Shown: positions 6,786-16,484, counted from the stretch's first letter. The stretch: DNA of 45,663 nucleotides from Oxalobacteraceae bacterium (GCA_023259175.1 JAHFQV010000023.1:1-45663), one strand, 5' to 3'. A program made the numbers and translations. The notes: generated from the letters alone by a model not told the origin.

Positions 6786-8588
6786 ATGAAAAAAACGCTT
6801 TGCTTAGTTTTTTTGTGTACGCTCAACGCGGCGTTCGCGCAAACTCAAACGCCTCCGCCTGAAGTGACGGAAATCCCCGTCGCCAGCGATACAATTCCTT
6901 TCATCAAGCCTTTAAAAGATAAGTCCAAAAACGTCGAAACCGTATTTGACGAAGAAAAGTTGGCCACTTTTCCACTCACCAAAGAAGTACTATTTCAAGT
7001 CTTAATAGCCGACATCGCGGTACAGCGCGGCCAATGGCAAAACGCTTTTGTGACCCTAGTCGAGTTGGCGCGCCAAACTAAGGACTGGCGATTAGCACGG
7101 CGCGCCGCAGAAATAGCGATGGCGGCACAACGTATTAACGAAGCGTTAGCTGCAGTAAAAACTTGGAAACGCCTCAGCCCAACATCAGTCGATGCAGAAC
7201 AATTTCACCTTCATCTTTTAACTTTGAAGAATGATTTAAACGAAATTCAAAAATATTTTCGCGCCAAACTCAATAACTGCGACGACATCCAAGTACCGCT
7301 TGTTTTTTACGAAGCGCAAAGCGTTTTATCGCAAGCGAGCGATCAGGCAGCCGCTTTTAATGTCCTTGAAAAACTCATCAAGCCCTATGACAAATCCGTA
7401 GACACACATATCGTGATGTCGCGCGCAGCCTTTTCAAACAAGGATACTGCATTAAGTATTGCAGAAGCAAAAAGTGCGCTCGCGATGGAGCCAAGTTCTG
7501 AAAGCGCCATTTTAGCTTTAGCGCAAGCCTTAGATCAAGAAGCTGCGTTTGCGGTCATTGCCGAATTCTTAGAAAAAAATCCTGAAGCGAGAACCGTCCG
7601 CCTCACCTACGCCAATATGCTTTTTGAACATAAACGCTACCACCCGGCGCGTTTGGTTTTTGAAGAAGTCTTACGCGATCAGGAAAAAAACGGTGGCGCG
7701 AGCATGCGCACTTTATCGCTGCTCGGCGTCATCAATATGTCGCTTAACAATCCCGATCAAGCAGAGGCGTATTTTTTGCGCTTTCTCAAAGAGCGGAGTG
7801 CCGACGACAATGCATCGACCATTTTCTTCAACCTCGCCCAACTTGAGCAAACACGTACTAACCTCGCGCAAGCCGAACGCTGGCTTTCCCAAATTAATTT
7901 CGATAACGGAAAAAATCGTATCTGGTTTCCCGTGCAACTTCAGAGGGCCGAACTTTTTGCGCGCTTAGGCGAGCTTGAGAAGGCGATGAAAATTATACGA
8001 GATTTAAGACCGAATAAAGAGAGTGATGAGGTCAGTCTACTAAGAACCGAGGCCAAGATTTTACGCAATGCGCAAAAGCAGCAGGAATCTTATGAAGTCC
8101 TCAAATCTGGCGCGGAAGTGTTTACCAAGAGCGACGACCTGATCTACGAATATGGCATGCAGGCAGAAGCCTTAGGCCATTACGAGGAAATGGAAAGCGC
8201 ATTACGTAGCGTCATTGCCCTCGTTCCCTTCAATGCCGACGCTTACAATGCTTTGGGATTTTCATTTGTGGAACGTAATATTCGACTCAAAGATGCGCTT
8301 GAGCTCCTAGAAAAAGCGATGGAATTGAGTCCCGAGGATCCCTTCATTTTAGACAGTGTCGCCTGGGCGCAGTATCGACTTGGAAATCTCAATGAAGCTG
8401 AAGTCCTACTACGAAAATCAATCGCCATCCACAAAGACCCCGATGTCAGTGTCCATCTCGCCGAAGTATTGTGGGTGCAAAACAGAAAAGAAGAAGCCTT
8501 GAATTTATTGCGCGAAGTGCAGACTAAGGACGCGAAAAACGAGCTTTTAGACAAAACACTAAAACACTTAAATATCCTTCTTAAATAG
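6786..8588 (+). CDS. Exported tetratricopeptide-repeat protein
   Basis: This 600-residue protein has a clear signal peptide (MKKTLCLVFLCTLNAAFA, cleavage before QTQT) and is otherwise made of helical TPR units. These are clearest at the C-terminus, for example EALGHYEEMESALRSVIALV, NADAYNALGFSFVERN and DPFILDSVAWAQYRLGNLNE. It resembles the conserved TPR protein found beside lolB in many beta- and gammaproteobacteria (PA4667-like), suggested to help outer-membrane lipoprotein or envelope assembly; the exact role is unknown. The stop is 13 bases before lolB, so the two are likely co-transcribed. The start is supported by the signal peptide; no strong ribosome site is visible. There is no enzymatic motif. 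Confidence 0.85.
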   Translation: MKKTLCLVFLCTLNAAFAQTQTPPPEVTEIPVASDTIPFIKPLKDKSKNVETVFDEEKLATFPLTKEVLFQVLIADIAVQRGQWQNAFVTLVELARQTKDWRLARRAAEIAMAAQRINEALAAVKTWKRLSPTSVDAEQFHLHLLTLKNDLNEIQKYFRAKLNNCDDIQVPLVFYEAQSVLSQASDQAAAFNVLEKLIKPYDKSVDTHIVMSRAAFSNKDTALSIAEAKSALAMEPSSESAILALAQALDQEAAFAVIAEFLEKNPEARTVRLTYANMLFEHKRYHPARLVFEEVLRDQEKNGGASMRTLSLLGVINMSLNNPDQAEAYFLRFLKERSADDNASTIFFNLAQLEQTRTNLAQAERWLSQINFDNGKNRIWFPVQLQRAELFARLGELEKAMKIIRDLRPNKESDEVSLLRTEAKILRNAQKQQESYEVLKSGAEVFTKSDDLIYEYGMQAEALGHYEEMESALRSVIALVPFNADAYNALGFSFVERNIRLKDALELLEKAMELSPEDPFILDSVAWAQYRLGNLNEAEVLLRKSIAIHKDPDVSVHLAEVLWVQNRKEEALNLLREVQTKDAKNELLDKTLKHLNILLK

Positions 8589-8601
8589 GCGAAAGCGGTC
8601 G

Positions 8602-9258
8602 ATGACATTTGCAACATCCCTACGAAAGATAGCAGCGCCATTAGTACTACTCAGCCTTGCAGCATGCGCCAGCTCAGGAAAACTCGGCCTTCTTGAGTCA
8701 GAAACACTGCCGACAACGGTCACAGAAGTTGCGACTGTCGAGCATAAACCGCACTCAATATCCCCTGAAGTACAAGCGCAATTCGACGCCAGTGGCCGCA
8801 TTTCCGTCCAATACCAACAGGACGAGCAAGATAAAAATCTCAGTGGCAGCTTTGAATGGCAACAAAATAATACAGAACTCAATATCAGACTGCTCTCGCC
8901 ACTAGGCCAAACAATCGCTGAAATTCGCCAAAATGAGAGCGGAGCACAATTGATACGGGCCAAAGAAGAAACCCGCTACGCCGCCAACATTGAAGCCTTA
9001 ATGAGCGAAAATTTGGCTTGGTCTTTGCCAGTACAGCGACTCAGTTGGTGGATGCAAGGATTTGATCTTGATGAAAACCAGCAAGCGCATGCTTTGCCCC
9101 GAACCGAAAAACTCGAACTACGTTGGCAGGAATGGCGAGTACGTATCATCGCTTGGCAAATGCGCGGCAAAACGAGCATCCCAAAGCGACTCGACCTAGA
9201 GCGGGTAACGACCGACATGGGGCTTTTGAAAATTCGCATCGTCCTCAATGCAGAATAG
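8602..9258 (+). CDS. lolB: Outer-membrane lipoprotein receptor LolB
   Basis: LolB accepts lipoproteins from periplasmic LolA and inserts them into the outer membrane. The 218-residue product has a lipoprotein signal with lipobox LAAC (Cys22), so it is itself lipid-anchored. The mature part shows the family pattern: FDASGRISVQY, GSFEWQQ, ELNIRLLSPLGQTIAEI, then LPVQRLSWWMQG and a final strand KIRIVL. Length is normal. It sits between the TPR protein and ispE, the standard arrangement lolB-ispE-tRNA-Gln-prs of this bacterial group. The ATG at 8602 gives a proper signal peptide. The beginning of the annotated ispE frame could overlap its end, but the better ispE start lies downstream. Confidence 0.9.
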   Translation: MTFATSLRKIAAPLVLLSLAACASSGKLGLLESETLPTTVTEVATVEHKPHSISPEVQAQFDASGRISVQYQQDEQDKNLSGSFEWQQNNTELNIRLLSPLGQTIAEIRQNESGAQLIRAKEETRYAANIEALMSENLAWSLPVQRLSWWMQGFDLDENQQAHALPRTEKLELRWQEWRVRIIAWQMRGKTSIPKRLDLERVTTDMGLLKIRIVLNAE

Positions 9259-9286
9259 AGCGAAGGCAATCACACAGGTAAAAGAA

Positions 9287-10168
9287 ATGAGCGAACACGA
9301 ACAACTCTTGAATTGCCCTGCACCGGCCAAGCTAAACCTATTTCTACACGTCATAGGTCGCAGAGCGGATGGCTACCATTTATTGCAGTCGGCTTTTCAA
9401 CTCATTACCTTGGGCGATACCATCGATTTTTATCGCAACGACGATGGTCGGATTCATCGTAGTCATACGCTGGCCGATGTTCCTGAGGATCAGGATTTAG
9501 TGGTACGTGCCGCAGCGCTGTTGCAAGCCCATTGCAATTGCAACTATGGTGTCCGCGTCCATTTACACAAACGCCTACCGACCGGTGCCGGATTAGGTGG
9601 CGGCTCATCCGATGCGGCGACCACTTTATTGGCGCTCAATCGCCTTTGGAACTGCGGTTTAAGTCGCAGCGAACTGATGCAATTAGGCCTAGGTTTGGGC
9701 GCCGATGTGCCATTTTTTATATTTGGCCAAAATGCCTTTGTCGAAGGCATCGGTGAACGAATGCAAGCCCTTGCAACACCATCGAAATGGTTTATTCTAA
9801 TTTGGCCTGATGTACATGTTCCTACGCCCAGAATTTTTTCGGCGCAGGAGTTGACACGCGATACGAAACCCGTCAGAATAACGGACTTTCCTGATGCGCA
9901 TAACGCAAGTAATGCAAATAATCTGGAATGGAAAAACGATCTGCAAGCCGTTGCTTGCGCTTGGTACCCGCAAATCCAAACAGCCATTCATTGGCTAGGG
10001 CAATTTGGGGAGGCAAGAATGACCGGGTCTGGCTCTTGTGTGTTTTGCGCTTTCGACGACGAAAATAGTGCGAACGAAGTTTTAAAACAAGTGCCGAACA
10101 CATGGTCAGCCTGGAAAACGCAAGCGCTGGAACAGCACCCATTGCTGAAGTGGTCAGATGAAGAATAG
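9287..10168 (+). CDS. ispE: 4-diphosphocytidyl-2-C-methyl-D-erythritol kinase IspE
   Basis: IspE phosphorylates CDP-methylerythritol in the non-mevalonate isoprenoid pathway. The GHMP-kinase signs are all present: CPAPAKLNLFLHV with Lys15, the ATP loop PTGAGLGGGSSDAA (98-111), catalytic Asp140 in LGADVPFFIFG, and the C-terminal MTGSGSCVF loop. I chose ATG 9287 (293 residues) because AGG stands 8 bases ahead and the protein then begins just before the conserved PAPAKLN. An in-frame ATG at 9248, inside lolB, would add 13 residues not expected in the family. It is followed by the tRNA-Gln gene and a terminator. Confidence 0.95.
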   Translation: MSEHEQLLNCPAPAKLNLFLHVIGRRADGYHLLQSAFQLITLGDTIDFYRNDDGRIHRSHTLADVPEDQDLVVRAAALLQAHCNCNYGVRVHLHKRLPTGAGLGGGSSDAATTLLALNRLWNCGLSRSELMQLGLGLGADVPFFIFGQNAFVEGIGERMQALATPSKWFILIWPDVHVPTPRIFSAQELTRDTKPVRITDFPDAHNASNANNLEWKNDLQAVACAWYPQIQTAIHWLGQFGEARMTGSGSCVFCAFDDENSANEVLKQVPNTWSAWKTQALEQHPLLKWSDEE

Positions 10169-10237
10169 AATTGAGTAGAATCAGCAGAATTTAGTTGGAA
10201 TGACTGAAAGTAAGATTGTAAGTGTGTCGTTTTGTGT

Positions 10238-10314
10238 AGGGGAATCGCCAAGCTGGTTAAGGCACCGGATTTTGATTCCGGCATGCGAAGGTTCGAATCC
10301 TTCTTCCCCTGCCA
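10238..10314 (+). tRNA. tRNA-Gln (anticodon TTG)
   Basis: A full cloverleaf can be drawn. The 7-bp acceptor stem pairs AGGGGAA (10238-10244) with TTCCCCT (10304-10310), followed by discriminator G and an encoded CCA. The anticodon stem is CCGGA/TCCGG with loop TTTTGAT, giving anticodon TTG at 10272-10274. The T arm contains GGTTCGAATCC. Its place between ispE and prs is the usual one in this group. Confidence 0.97.
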
Positions 10315-10404
10315 TTCATTTTTAGCCTAGGTTTTAAAAACGATTTTTTGAAACTCGCTACGGACACTTGGCAATGACATATCAGCACAACAAAAAAATA
10401 TTCC

Positions 10405-10446
10405 AAGCCGCCGCATACCAAATCAATGCGGCGGCTTTTCGGTTTT
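10405..10446 (+). terminator. Intrinsic terminator after tRNA-Gln
   Basis: A perfect 12-bp stem, AAGCCGCCGCAT (10405-10416) with ATGCGGCGGCTT (10426-10437), a 9-base loop, then a T-rich tail. It would end transcripts from ispE and tRNA-Gln, so prs probably has its own promoter in the following ~120 bases. Confidence 0.85.
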
Positions 10447-10564
10447 TGCGGTAAGATTTTTTATTGATTGAACTGGGGTTTCCCATTTACGCTCAGCCAG
10501 CGCAATAACGACATGGCAGTTGAGCTGTAAGCAGTGGAAATCTCGACCAAGTACAGGTGACGGC

Positions 10565-11521
10565 ATGGCACACGCTCTCGACAATATGATGCTTTTTACT
10601 GGCAACGCCAACCCTGCGCTCGCAGCGGGTGTTGCCAAGCAACTCGGCATCCGACTCGGCAAAGCCGACGTATCTAAATTTTCCGATGGCGAAGTCATGG
10701 TGGAAATCAATGAAAACGTTCGCGGCAAAGATGTCTTCGTATTGCAATCGACTTGCGCACCGACCAACGATAATTTGATGGAAATTATGCTGATGGTCGA
10801 TGCACTCAAACGTGCTTCGGCTGGCCGCATCACCGCCGCCATTCCCTATTTTGGTTATGCCCGCCAAGATCGCCGTCCACGTTCTGCGCGGGTCGCCATT
10901 TCAGCTAAAGTCGTCGCCAATATGCTGGAAGAAGCCGGTGTTGAACGGATTATGATTATGGATTTACACGCCGATCAAATCCAAGGTTTCTTTGATATTC
11001 CGGTCGATAACATCTATGCTTCCCCCATACTTCTGGGTGATCTAGTGAGTAAAAATTATGACGACTTACTCGTCGTTTCCCCTGACGTAGGTGGTGTGGT
11101 ACGCGCCCGTGCGCTGGCTAAGCGCTTGGGTTGCGATTTAGCGATTATTGATAAACGTCGCCCGAAAGCCAATGTCTCGGAAGTGATGAATATCATCGGT
11201 GAAGTTGAAGGTCGCAACTGCGTCATCATGGACGACATGGTGGACACCGCCGGTACTTTAACCAAAGCGGCCGAAGTTTTAAAAGAACGCGGCGCAAAAA
11301 AAGTTTTGGCTTATTGCACGCACCCAGTTTTATCGGGCCCTGCTATCGAACGCATTAATAATTCACCGCTAGACGAATTAGTCGTCACGGACACCATTCC
11401 TTTGTCCGATGCCGCACGTGCCTGCGCAAAAATACGTCAGTTATCCTGCGATAGTTTGCTGGCCGAGACTTTCCGCCGCGTGACCAAGGGTGAATCAGTC
11501 ATTTCGCTGTTTTCGGAATAA
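10565..11521 (+). CDS. prs: Ribose-phosphate pyrophosphokinase (PRPP synthetase)
   Basis: Prs makes 5-phosphoribosyl diphosphate from ribose 5-phosphate and ATP, for purine, pyrimidine, NAD, histidine and tryptophan synthesis. The 318-residue product shows the class I features: [16 protein letters not shown] (100-115), the divalent-metal site [12 protein letters not shown] (133-144), the flexible catalytic loop [13 protein letters not shown] (196-208) and the PRPP-binding loop [13 protein letters not shown] (220-232). The frame opens at 10520, but ATG 10565 is preceded by AGGTGA at ideal spacing and gives the normal length and N-terminus ([10 protein letters not shown]). It precedes rplY by 116 bases. 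Confidence 0.97.
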   Translation: MAHALDNMMLFTGNANPALAAGVAKQLGIRLGKADVSKFSDGEVMVEINENVRGKDVFVLQSTCAPTNDNLMEIMLMVDALKRASAGRITAAIPYFGYARQDRRPRSARVAISAKVVANMLEEAGVERIMIMDLHADQIQGFFDIPVDNIYASPILLGDLVSKNYDDLLVVSPDVGGVVRARALAKRLGCDLAIIDKRRPKANVSEVMNIIGEVEGRNCVIMDDMVDTAGTLTKAAEVLKERGAKKVLAYCTHPVLSGPAIERINNSPLDELVVTDTIPLSDAARACAKIRQLSCDSLLAETFRRVTKGESVISLFSE

Positions 11522-11566
11522 ATCGTTTTTCTGCAATCTGCACAGTTAGGCGCGGATTGTTTTTTC

Positions 11567-11590
11567 ACTCTCCTGGTCGCGGGAGAGTTT
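11567..11590 (+). terminator. Hairpin between prs and rplY (weak terminator?)
   Basis: ACTCTCC (11567-11573) pairs perfectly with GGAGAGT (11582-11588) around an 8-base loop. Only three T residues follow, so it may be a partial terminator, a processing site or a 3' stabiliser of prs rather than a full stop. Confidence 0.4.
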
Positions 11591-11637
11591 AACGTAGTCG
11601 CAGTCTAGCTGTTGGCTACACACTTTGGAGTATTAAA

Positions 11638-12225
11638 ATGAAAGTAATCGCATTTGCACGCAATGAACAGGGGACCGGAGCGAGCCGCCGCCTGCGCAAT
11701 GCTGGCCAAACACCTGGCATTATCTACGGTGGTACTGAGGCCCCAATGAGCATCGCTTTGGATCACAATGCTTTGTTCCATGCTTTGAAAAAAGAAGTTT
11801 TCCATTCATCCATTTTGGATATGGATATCGACGGAAAAGTTGAAAAAGTTTTGTTGCGTGATTTCCAAATGCACGCATACAAACAATTAGTTTTGCACGC
11901 TGATTTCCAACGTGTTGACGCTAGCAAAAAAATCCACGTTAAAGTGCCTTTGCATTTCGTGAATGCCGACGTTTCTCCAGCTGTAAAATTAGCTGCTGCA
12001 GTCATCAGCCACGTTGCTGTTGAACTCGACGTTGAATGTTTGCCTGCTGATTTGCCGGAATTCATCGAAGTTGATTTGTCCAATTTGGAAGCGGGTCAAT
12101 CTATCCACGTCTCCGCATTGAAATTGCCAAAAGGCGTGAGCGCCATCGTTCACGGTGATGACGCAACCGTTGCTTACGCAATGAAACCAGCTGGTGCAAC
12201 TTCTGCAGAAGCTGAAGCAAAATAA
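11638..12225 (+). CDS. rplY: Ribosomal protein bL25, Ctc-type long form
   Basis: bL25 binds 5S rRNA in the large subunit. The 195-residue product is the long (TL5/Ctc) form. Residues 1-95 are the L25 barrel ([37 protein letters not shown]), followed by the beta-rich C-terminal domain ([45 protein letters not shown]) and an Ala/Glu-rich tail. GGAG precedes the ATG. In many Burkholderiales the next gene is pth (peptidyl-tRNA hydrolase); here a terminator and then ggt follow instead. Confidence 0.96.
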   Translation: MKVIAFARNEQGTGASRRLRNAGQTPGIIYGGTEAPMSIALDHNALFHALKKEVFHSSILDMDIDGKVEKVLLRDFQMHAYKQLVLHADFQRVDASKKIHVKVPLHFVNADVSPAVKLAAAVISHVAVELDVECLPADLPEFIEVDLSNLEAGQSIHVSALKLPKGVSAIVHGDDATVAYAMKPAGATSAEAEAK

Positions 12226-12272
12226 TCGCGTCGTTTTGGCCTACTTAGCATAGGCCGAACAGAGTCCGATTC

Positions 12273-12310
12273 AAAAAAGCCGTCTTGGGTGTTCCTAAGG
12301 CGGCTTTTTT
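12273..12310 (+). terminator. Intrinsic terminator after rplY
   Basis: AAAAAAGCCGTCTTGG pairs with CTAAGGCGGCTTTTTT with G-T wobbles and a 6-base loop, followed directly by T residues. A smaller perfect hairpin, GGCCTA/TAGGCC (12238-12256), stands just upstream. It closes the prs-rplY unit. Confidence 0.88.
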
Positions 12311-12400
12311 CATGCCCATGCAAATTAGAAAAATTCGGTCATTCATAGTTTCTTTGGTAGACTTGCCACACATACGCGCTTCGCACCGAGGATTACGACC

Positions 12401-14161
12401 ATGCACTCAGCTCTATTCAGCAGTAAAAAAATTCAATTCGCAATCGCGCTATCGCTCACATTTTTTAGCGCGAATGCTTTGCACTTCGCACATGCGCAAA
12501 GCGCCGCGCCTGCGATTGTATATGACACCAGTTACAATATTATCAGCCCGGTTTATGCCGAACATGGCATCGTCTCAAGCGAGCATGCGCTGGCAAGTCA
12601 GATCGGTTTAGATGTTTTAAAACACGGAGGAAATGCAATCGATGCGGGCGTTGCAATGGGCTTTGCCTTGGCAGTCGTACTACCGAACGCGGGTAATATT
12701 GGCGGTGGTGGTTTCATGTTAATTCACGATGCCAAAAGCGGCAAGGACATCGCTTTAGATTTTCGCGAGCTAGCCCCCAGCCAAGCCCATCGCGACCTAT
12801 TCCTAGACAAGAATGGTACGATCATAAACGGCGCGTCGACTTCTAGCCATTTAGCGGTAGGCGTGCCCGGCACCGTGGCCGGTCTAGAACTGGCACTGAA
12901 AAAATACGGCAGCATGAAACTAAAAGACTTAATCGCGCCCTCAATTAAAATCGCGCAGCAAGGCTTTCCCGTATCCCCCCATTTAGCTGCGATGCTCGAA
13001 GTCAGTCGCCCTCAATTGGAAAGATGGCCCTCGAGTCGTGCGATTTTTTTTAAGGATAGTCATCCTTTGCGCGCTGGCGACATTTTGCTACAAGAAGATT
13101 TAGCTCACTCTCTTCAACTCATAGCAGAACACGGGTCACAGGCTTTTTATGAAGGCGAAATCGCGCAAAAACTGATCGCTGAAATGCAAAAACATCAGGG
13201 CATCATGCGCCTAGAAGATTTGAAAAACTATCGTGCAGTTGAGCGCGAGCCCGTCAAAGGCAACTATCGTGGCTATCAAATCGTGTCAATGCCACCGCCG
13301 AGTTCAGGCGGCGTTCATATCGTACAAATGCTCAACATGCTGGAGCCATTTCCCATCCGTGCGCAAGGTGTCAATGGTGCGCAAAACATTCATCTCATGG
13401 CCGAAGTTATGAAACTCGCGTATGCAGATCGTGCCGAATATTTAGGTGATCCTGATTTCACAAAAATCCCAGTCACCGGACTGACATCACGCGCCTACGC
13501 TGCCGAACTCGACCAAAAAATCAATCTCGACAAAGCCACTCCCTCTAGTCAGATACGCGCTGGAAAACCGCTGCCCTACGAAAGCGATCAAACCACCCAT
13601 TACTCGGTGGCCGATCAATATGGCAATGTGGTGGCGACGACTTACACACTCAATTTATTATTTGGCAGTGGCATCGTCGCGGAAGGAACGGGCATCACAC
13701 TCAATAATGAAATGGATGATTTTTCGGTTAAACCAGGCGTACCGAATGCGTTCGGATTGATCGGTGGCGAGGCGAATGCTGTGGGTGCAAACAAGCGCCC
13801 TTTAAGCTCGATGACCCCGACCATGGTGCTGAAAGATGGCAAACCTTTTCTGGTGACAGGCAGCCCTGGCGGCAGCCGCATTATCACCACTACTTTACAA
13901 ATTATTTTGAACGTCATCGACCATCAAATGAATGTGGCGGAGGCGACCATTACACCCCGCATGCATCATCAATGGGAACCCGATGTGATCCGAGTGGAAC
14001 AGGGATTTAGCCCAGATACCCTTGATTTACTACGAAAAAAAGGCCATCAAATTAGCTTAAATCGTTCGATGGGGCGCACCCAAACCATCAAAATTAAGGA
14101 GCATGGGTTCGAAGCCTACGCCGACCCGCGTAATCCCGACGGACGCGCACTCGGCTACTAA
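12401..14161 (+). CDS. ggt: Gamma-glutamyltransferase, periplasmic
   Basis: GGT cleaves the gamma-glutamyl bond of glutathione and transfers it to amino acids, peptides or water. The 586-residue preproprotein has a signal peptide ending near HAQSA (about residue 33). Autocleavage should occur between Gln397 and Thr398 in DQTTHYSVAD, Thr398 becoming the N-terminal nucleophile of the small subunit. Other family signs are GNIGGGGFMLIHD, FRELAPSQAHRD, MPPPSSGGVHIVQML, LNNEMDDFSVKPG, KRPLSSMTPTMV and the oxyanion loop GSPGGSRII. GAGGA precedes the ATG. The stop lies 12 bases before the sensor kinase, so ggt probably heads an operon with the two-component system and the proline-rich protein. Confidence 0.95.
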   Translation: MHSALFSSKKIQFAIALSLTFFSANALHFAHAQSAAPAIVYDTSYNIISPVYAEHGIVSSEHALASQIGLDVLKHGGNAIDAGVAMGFALAVVLPNAGNIGGGGFMLIHDAKSGKDIALDFRELAPSQAHRDLFLDKNGTIINGASTSSHLAVGVPGTVAGLELALKKYGSMKLKDLIAPSIKIAQQGFPVSPHLAAMLEVSRPQLERWPSSRAIFFKDSHPLRAGDILLQEDLAHSLQLIAEHGSQAFYEGEIAQKLIAEMQKHQGIMRLEDLKNYRAVEREPVKGNYRGYQIVSMPPPSSGGVHIVQMLNMLEPFPIRAQGVNGAQNIHLMAEVMKLAYADRAEYLGDPDFTKIPVTGLTSRAYAAELDQKINLDKATPSSQIRAGKPLPYESDQTTHYSVADQYGNVVATTYTLNLLFGSGIVAEGTGITLNNEMDDFSVKPGVPNAFGLIGGEANAVGANKRPLSSMTPTMVLKDGKPFLVTGSPGGSRIITTTLQIILNVIDHQMNVAEATITPRMHHQWEPDVIRVEQGFSPDTLDLLRKKGHQISLNRSMGRTQTIKIKEHGFEAYADPRNPDGRALGY

Positions 14162-14173
14162 AACGAGCTTCCT

Positions 14174-15799
14174 ATGCGCATCAAGTTTCCCATCGCGCTG
14201 CGCCTTTTTCTTGCCGTACTACTGGCCATCTTAAGCGTAGCGGCGGTGGTCGTGATGGTCATGCGCGATCGCTTCAGTCACAATTTCTACGACTATGCGA
14301 CCAAGATCGAGCTAGACCGACTCGATGATCTCAGCCATTCCTTACAAACCCAATATCATCAACACCAGAACTGGAATTTTATTAGCGGTGATGCGAGTGA
14401 AAAAGCCTTGTGGCTACAACACGAAGTACAAGCTCAGCAACAACGCAAACTCGAGCAATTTCAGCAAGAACTGATTTCACCACCGCCGCCCCAAAAGCCA
14501 CAGGCACCCCCAGCGCCACCCGCCGCACCTGCACCACCCGCGCCACCGCACTTACCTGCCCTGCCCGCACCAACACTGCCGACCGAGGCTCCCGACGTCT
14601 CCGACGATGAACCAAGCACCTTGGATGCGCCGCCGAACACGGTGCCGGAACCACTCTTGGCGCGTATCAGTCTTGTCGATCAAAATGGGCGTTATTTAGC
14701 GGGCCGAAGTTTAGATGGCCTAGGCTTTCAACAGCGTGCTATCTACGATCCAACGCAAAGTTCAACGCAAAGTTCAACCCAATCTCAAAAACAAGTCATC
14801 GCCTACCTGAGAGTCAAACAAAGTGCGCATCCTAACGACGCACTCGCTGCCGCATTCTGGGCAGAACAAAAACGCATCCTACTGCTCATCATCATCGTTA
14901 GCCTAGTTTTAAGCGCACTCGTCGCCAGCTTGTTGGCCTGGCAATTTCGCAAACCCATACTTGCGCTTTTACAAGCCGCGCAAAGACTCACCGACGGGCA
15001 ATATGGCATACGCTTACAGACCCAGCGTAGCGATGAGCTAGGCGAATTATCAGAGCGATTTAACCAGCTTGCCAAACAGCTCGATCAAGCAGAAACCCTT
15101 CGTCGCCAATGGGTCGCAGATACCTCGCACGAATTGCGCACCCCGATGTCGGTCTTGCGCGCACAAGTAGAAGCCATGCAGGACGGCATACGCGATTGCA
15201 GTCCGGAAAATCTGGCGCTGATGCACAAGCAAATCATGTTTCTCAACAAAATCATCGATGATTTATACGCCCTAAGTCTGGCCGATGCGGGCCGTTTGCA
15301 TTGCGAAAAACAAGTGCTCTCAGTTGAGCAATTATTTGACGAATGCCTCGCGCAATTTTCAGAAAAAATAAACCTAGCTGACTTAAAACTCAAGCGCGAC
15401 TATGCGCCATCGCTGCCACAAATCGAGGCTGATCGTGAACGTCTCGCGCAAGTCTTTCACAACTTATTGGAAAACTGTGTGCGCTATACCGATGCGGGTG
15501 GTCGGTTATCGATACAAATACAGCAGCAGCACCAGCACATACACCTAGTGCTAGAAGATTCCGCACCGGGGGTTGAGGCTGCCGCACTCCCACGCTTGGG
15601 CGAACGTTTTTATCGGGTAGATGCTTCGCGTTCTCGATCTGGCGGTCGCGATGCACATGGCGGTAGCGGCTTGGGGCTGGCGCTCTGCCTGCGTATTTTG
15701 CAAATGCACGATGCACGCATGAGCTTCGGTCATGCGAAACTGGGTGGTCTCGCAGTACACTTACAATTTCCGATTGCGAAACCTAAAGCGCCAACATGA
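14174..15799 (+). CDS. Sensor histidine kinase with proline-rich periplasmic domain
   Basis: A 541-residue kinase of the BaeS/EnvZ type. Membrane segments at about 9-30 and 235-257 enclose a periplasmic domain. A HAMP linker (258-309) follows, then the phosphoacceptor His319 in ADTSHELRTPMS, the N box HNLLENCVRYT (429-439), EDSAPGV, and the G2 box GGSGLGLAL. All catalytic parts are present. The periplasmic domain holds a proline/alanine tract at about 103-138 (PPPPQKPQAPPAPP...), an unusual insertion, and a Thr-Gln-Ser repeat at 194-205 made by a 12-bp tandem duplication (14751-14774). It lies between ggt and its response regulator; kinase-before-regulator order is as in baeSR. The ligand is unknown. 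Confidence 0.92.
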   Translation: MRIKFPIALRLFLAVLLAILSVAAVVVMVMRDRFSHNFYDYATKIELDRLDDLSHSLQTQYHQHQNWNFISGDASEKALWLQHEVQAQQQRKLEQFQQELISPPPPQKPQAPPAPPAAPAPPAPPHLPALPAPTLPTEAPDVSDDEPSTLDAPPNTVPEPLLARISLVDQNGRYLAGRSLDGLGFQQRAIYDPTQSSTQSSTQSQKQVIAYLRVKQSAHPNDALAAAFWAEQKRILLLIIIVSLVLSALVASLLAWQFRKPILALLQAAQRLTDGQYGIRLQTQRSDELGELSERFNQLAKQLDQAETLRRQWVADTSHELRTPMSVLRAQVEAMQDGIRDCSPENLALMHKQIMFLNKIIDDLYALSLADAGRLHCEKQVLSVEQLFDECLAQFSEKINLADLKLKRDYAPSLPQIEADRERLAQVFHNLLENCVRYTDAGGRLSIQIQQQHQHIHLVLEDSAPGVEAAALPRLGERFYRVDASRSRSGGRDAHGGSGLGLALCLRILQMHDARMSFGHAKLGGLAVHLQFPIAKPKAPT

Positions 15800-15809
15800 G
15801 GCTAGCACT

Positions 15810-16484
15810 ATGAATACCCACATACTCATCGTCGAAGATGAAGCCGATCTGGCGCAGCTGATGGCAGACTATGTGCGCAACGCGCAATTGACAGCCCATG
15901 TTTTGGGTGACGGCTTAGCCGCACTCGCCTATCTGAGCGATACCATGCCCAGCTTGATCGTACTCGATCTCATGTTGCCAGGTTTAGATGGCCTCAGTCT
16001 ATGCCAACAGATACGCCAACGCTCACAAGTACCAATCATCATCGTCACCGCGAAAGTGGAAGAAGTCGATCGCTTAATCGGTTTAGAAAGCGGCGCGGAT
16101 GATTATTTATGCAAACCGTTTAGCCCACGCGAATTAGTCGCACGCATCAAAACCATTTTGCGCCGTAGCCAAACATGGACAGCCAAGGAAAAATGCCTGC
16201 CGAGCTTTGAGATTAAGGCTGAAGCTCAGTGCATTTATCTTCAGGGGCAAGCCCTGGATTTGACGCGCAGTGAATTTTTTATTCTGTGCAGCCTCTTACA
16301 ACATTCAGGAAAAATCCTCTCCCGCCAACAGCTCCTCGACAATCTCAATCAAGATCATCTGGATGTCACGGATCGCGCCATCGACAGTCACATCAAAAAT
16401 CTACGCAAGAAAATTTCGGCGATACTGGCCGACTACAAACCCATTACCTCAATTTATGGCTTTGGTTACCGATTTGATTGTTAA
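15810..16484 (+). CDS. OmpR-family response regulator
   Basis: The partner of the kinase just upstream (10-base gap). Receiver domain residues 1-120: acidic pair in LIVEDEADL, phosphoacceptor Asp53 in VLDLMLPG, conserved Thr in IIIVTAK and Lys in YLCKPFSP. The C-terminal winged helix has the OmpR/PhoB signature (LTRSEFFILCSLL, ISRQQLLDNL-like, VTDRAIDSHIKNLRKKI, YGFGYRF). It is nearest in layout to BaeR. The frame is open from 15732, inside the kinase gene, but ATG 15810 with GAGG upstream gives the standard N-terminus MNTHILIVEDE. Target promoters are not known; the 108-base gap before the proline-rich gene is a candidate. Confidence 0.94.
   Translation: MNTHILIVEDEADLAQLMADYVRNAQLTAHVLGDGLAALAYLSDTMPSLIVLDLMLPGLDGLSLCQQIRQRSQVPIIIVTAKVEEVDRLIGLESGADDYLCKPFSPRELVARIKTILRRSQTWTAKEKCLPSFEIKAEAQCIYLQGQALDLTRSEFFILCSLLQHSGKILSRQQLLDNLNQDHLDVTDRAIDSHIKNLRKKISAILADYKPITSIYGFGYRFDC

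Noticed and set aside
14382-14654. 90-codon minus-strand frame opposite the proline tract of the kinase
   Set aside because: Long frames opposite Pro/Ala-rich codons arise from composition; the plus-strand kinase is complete.
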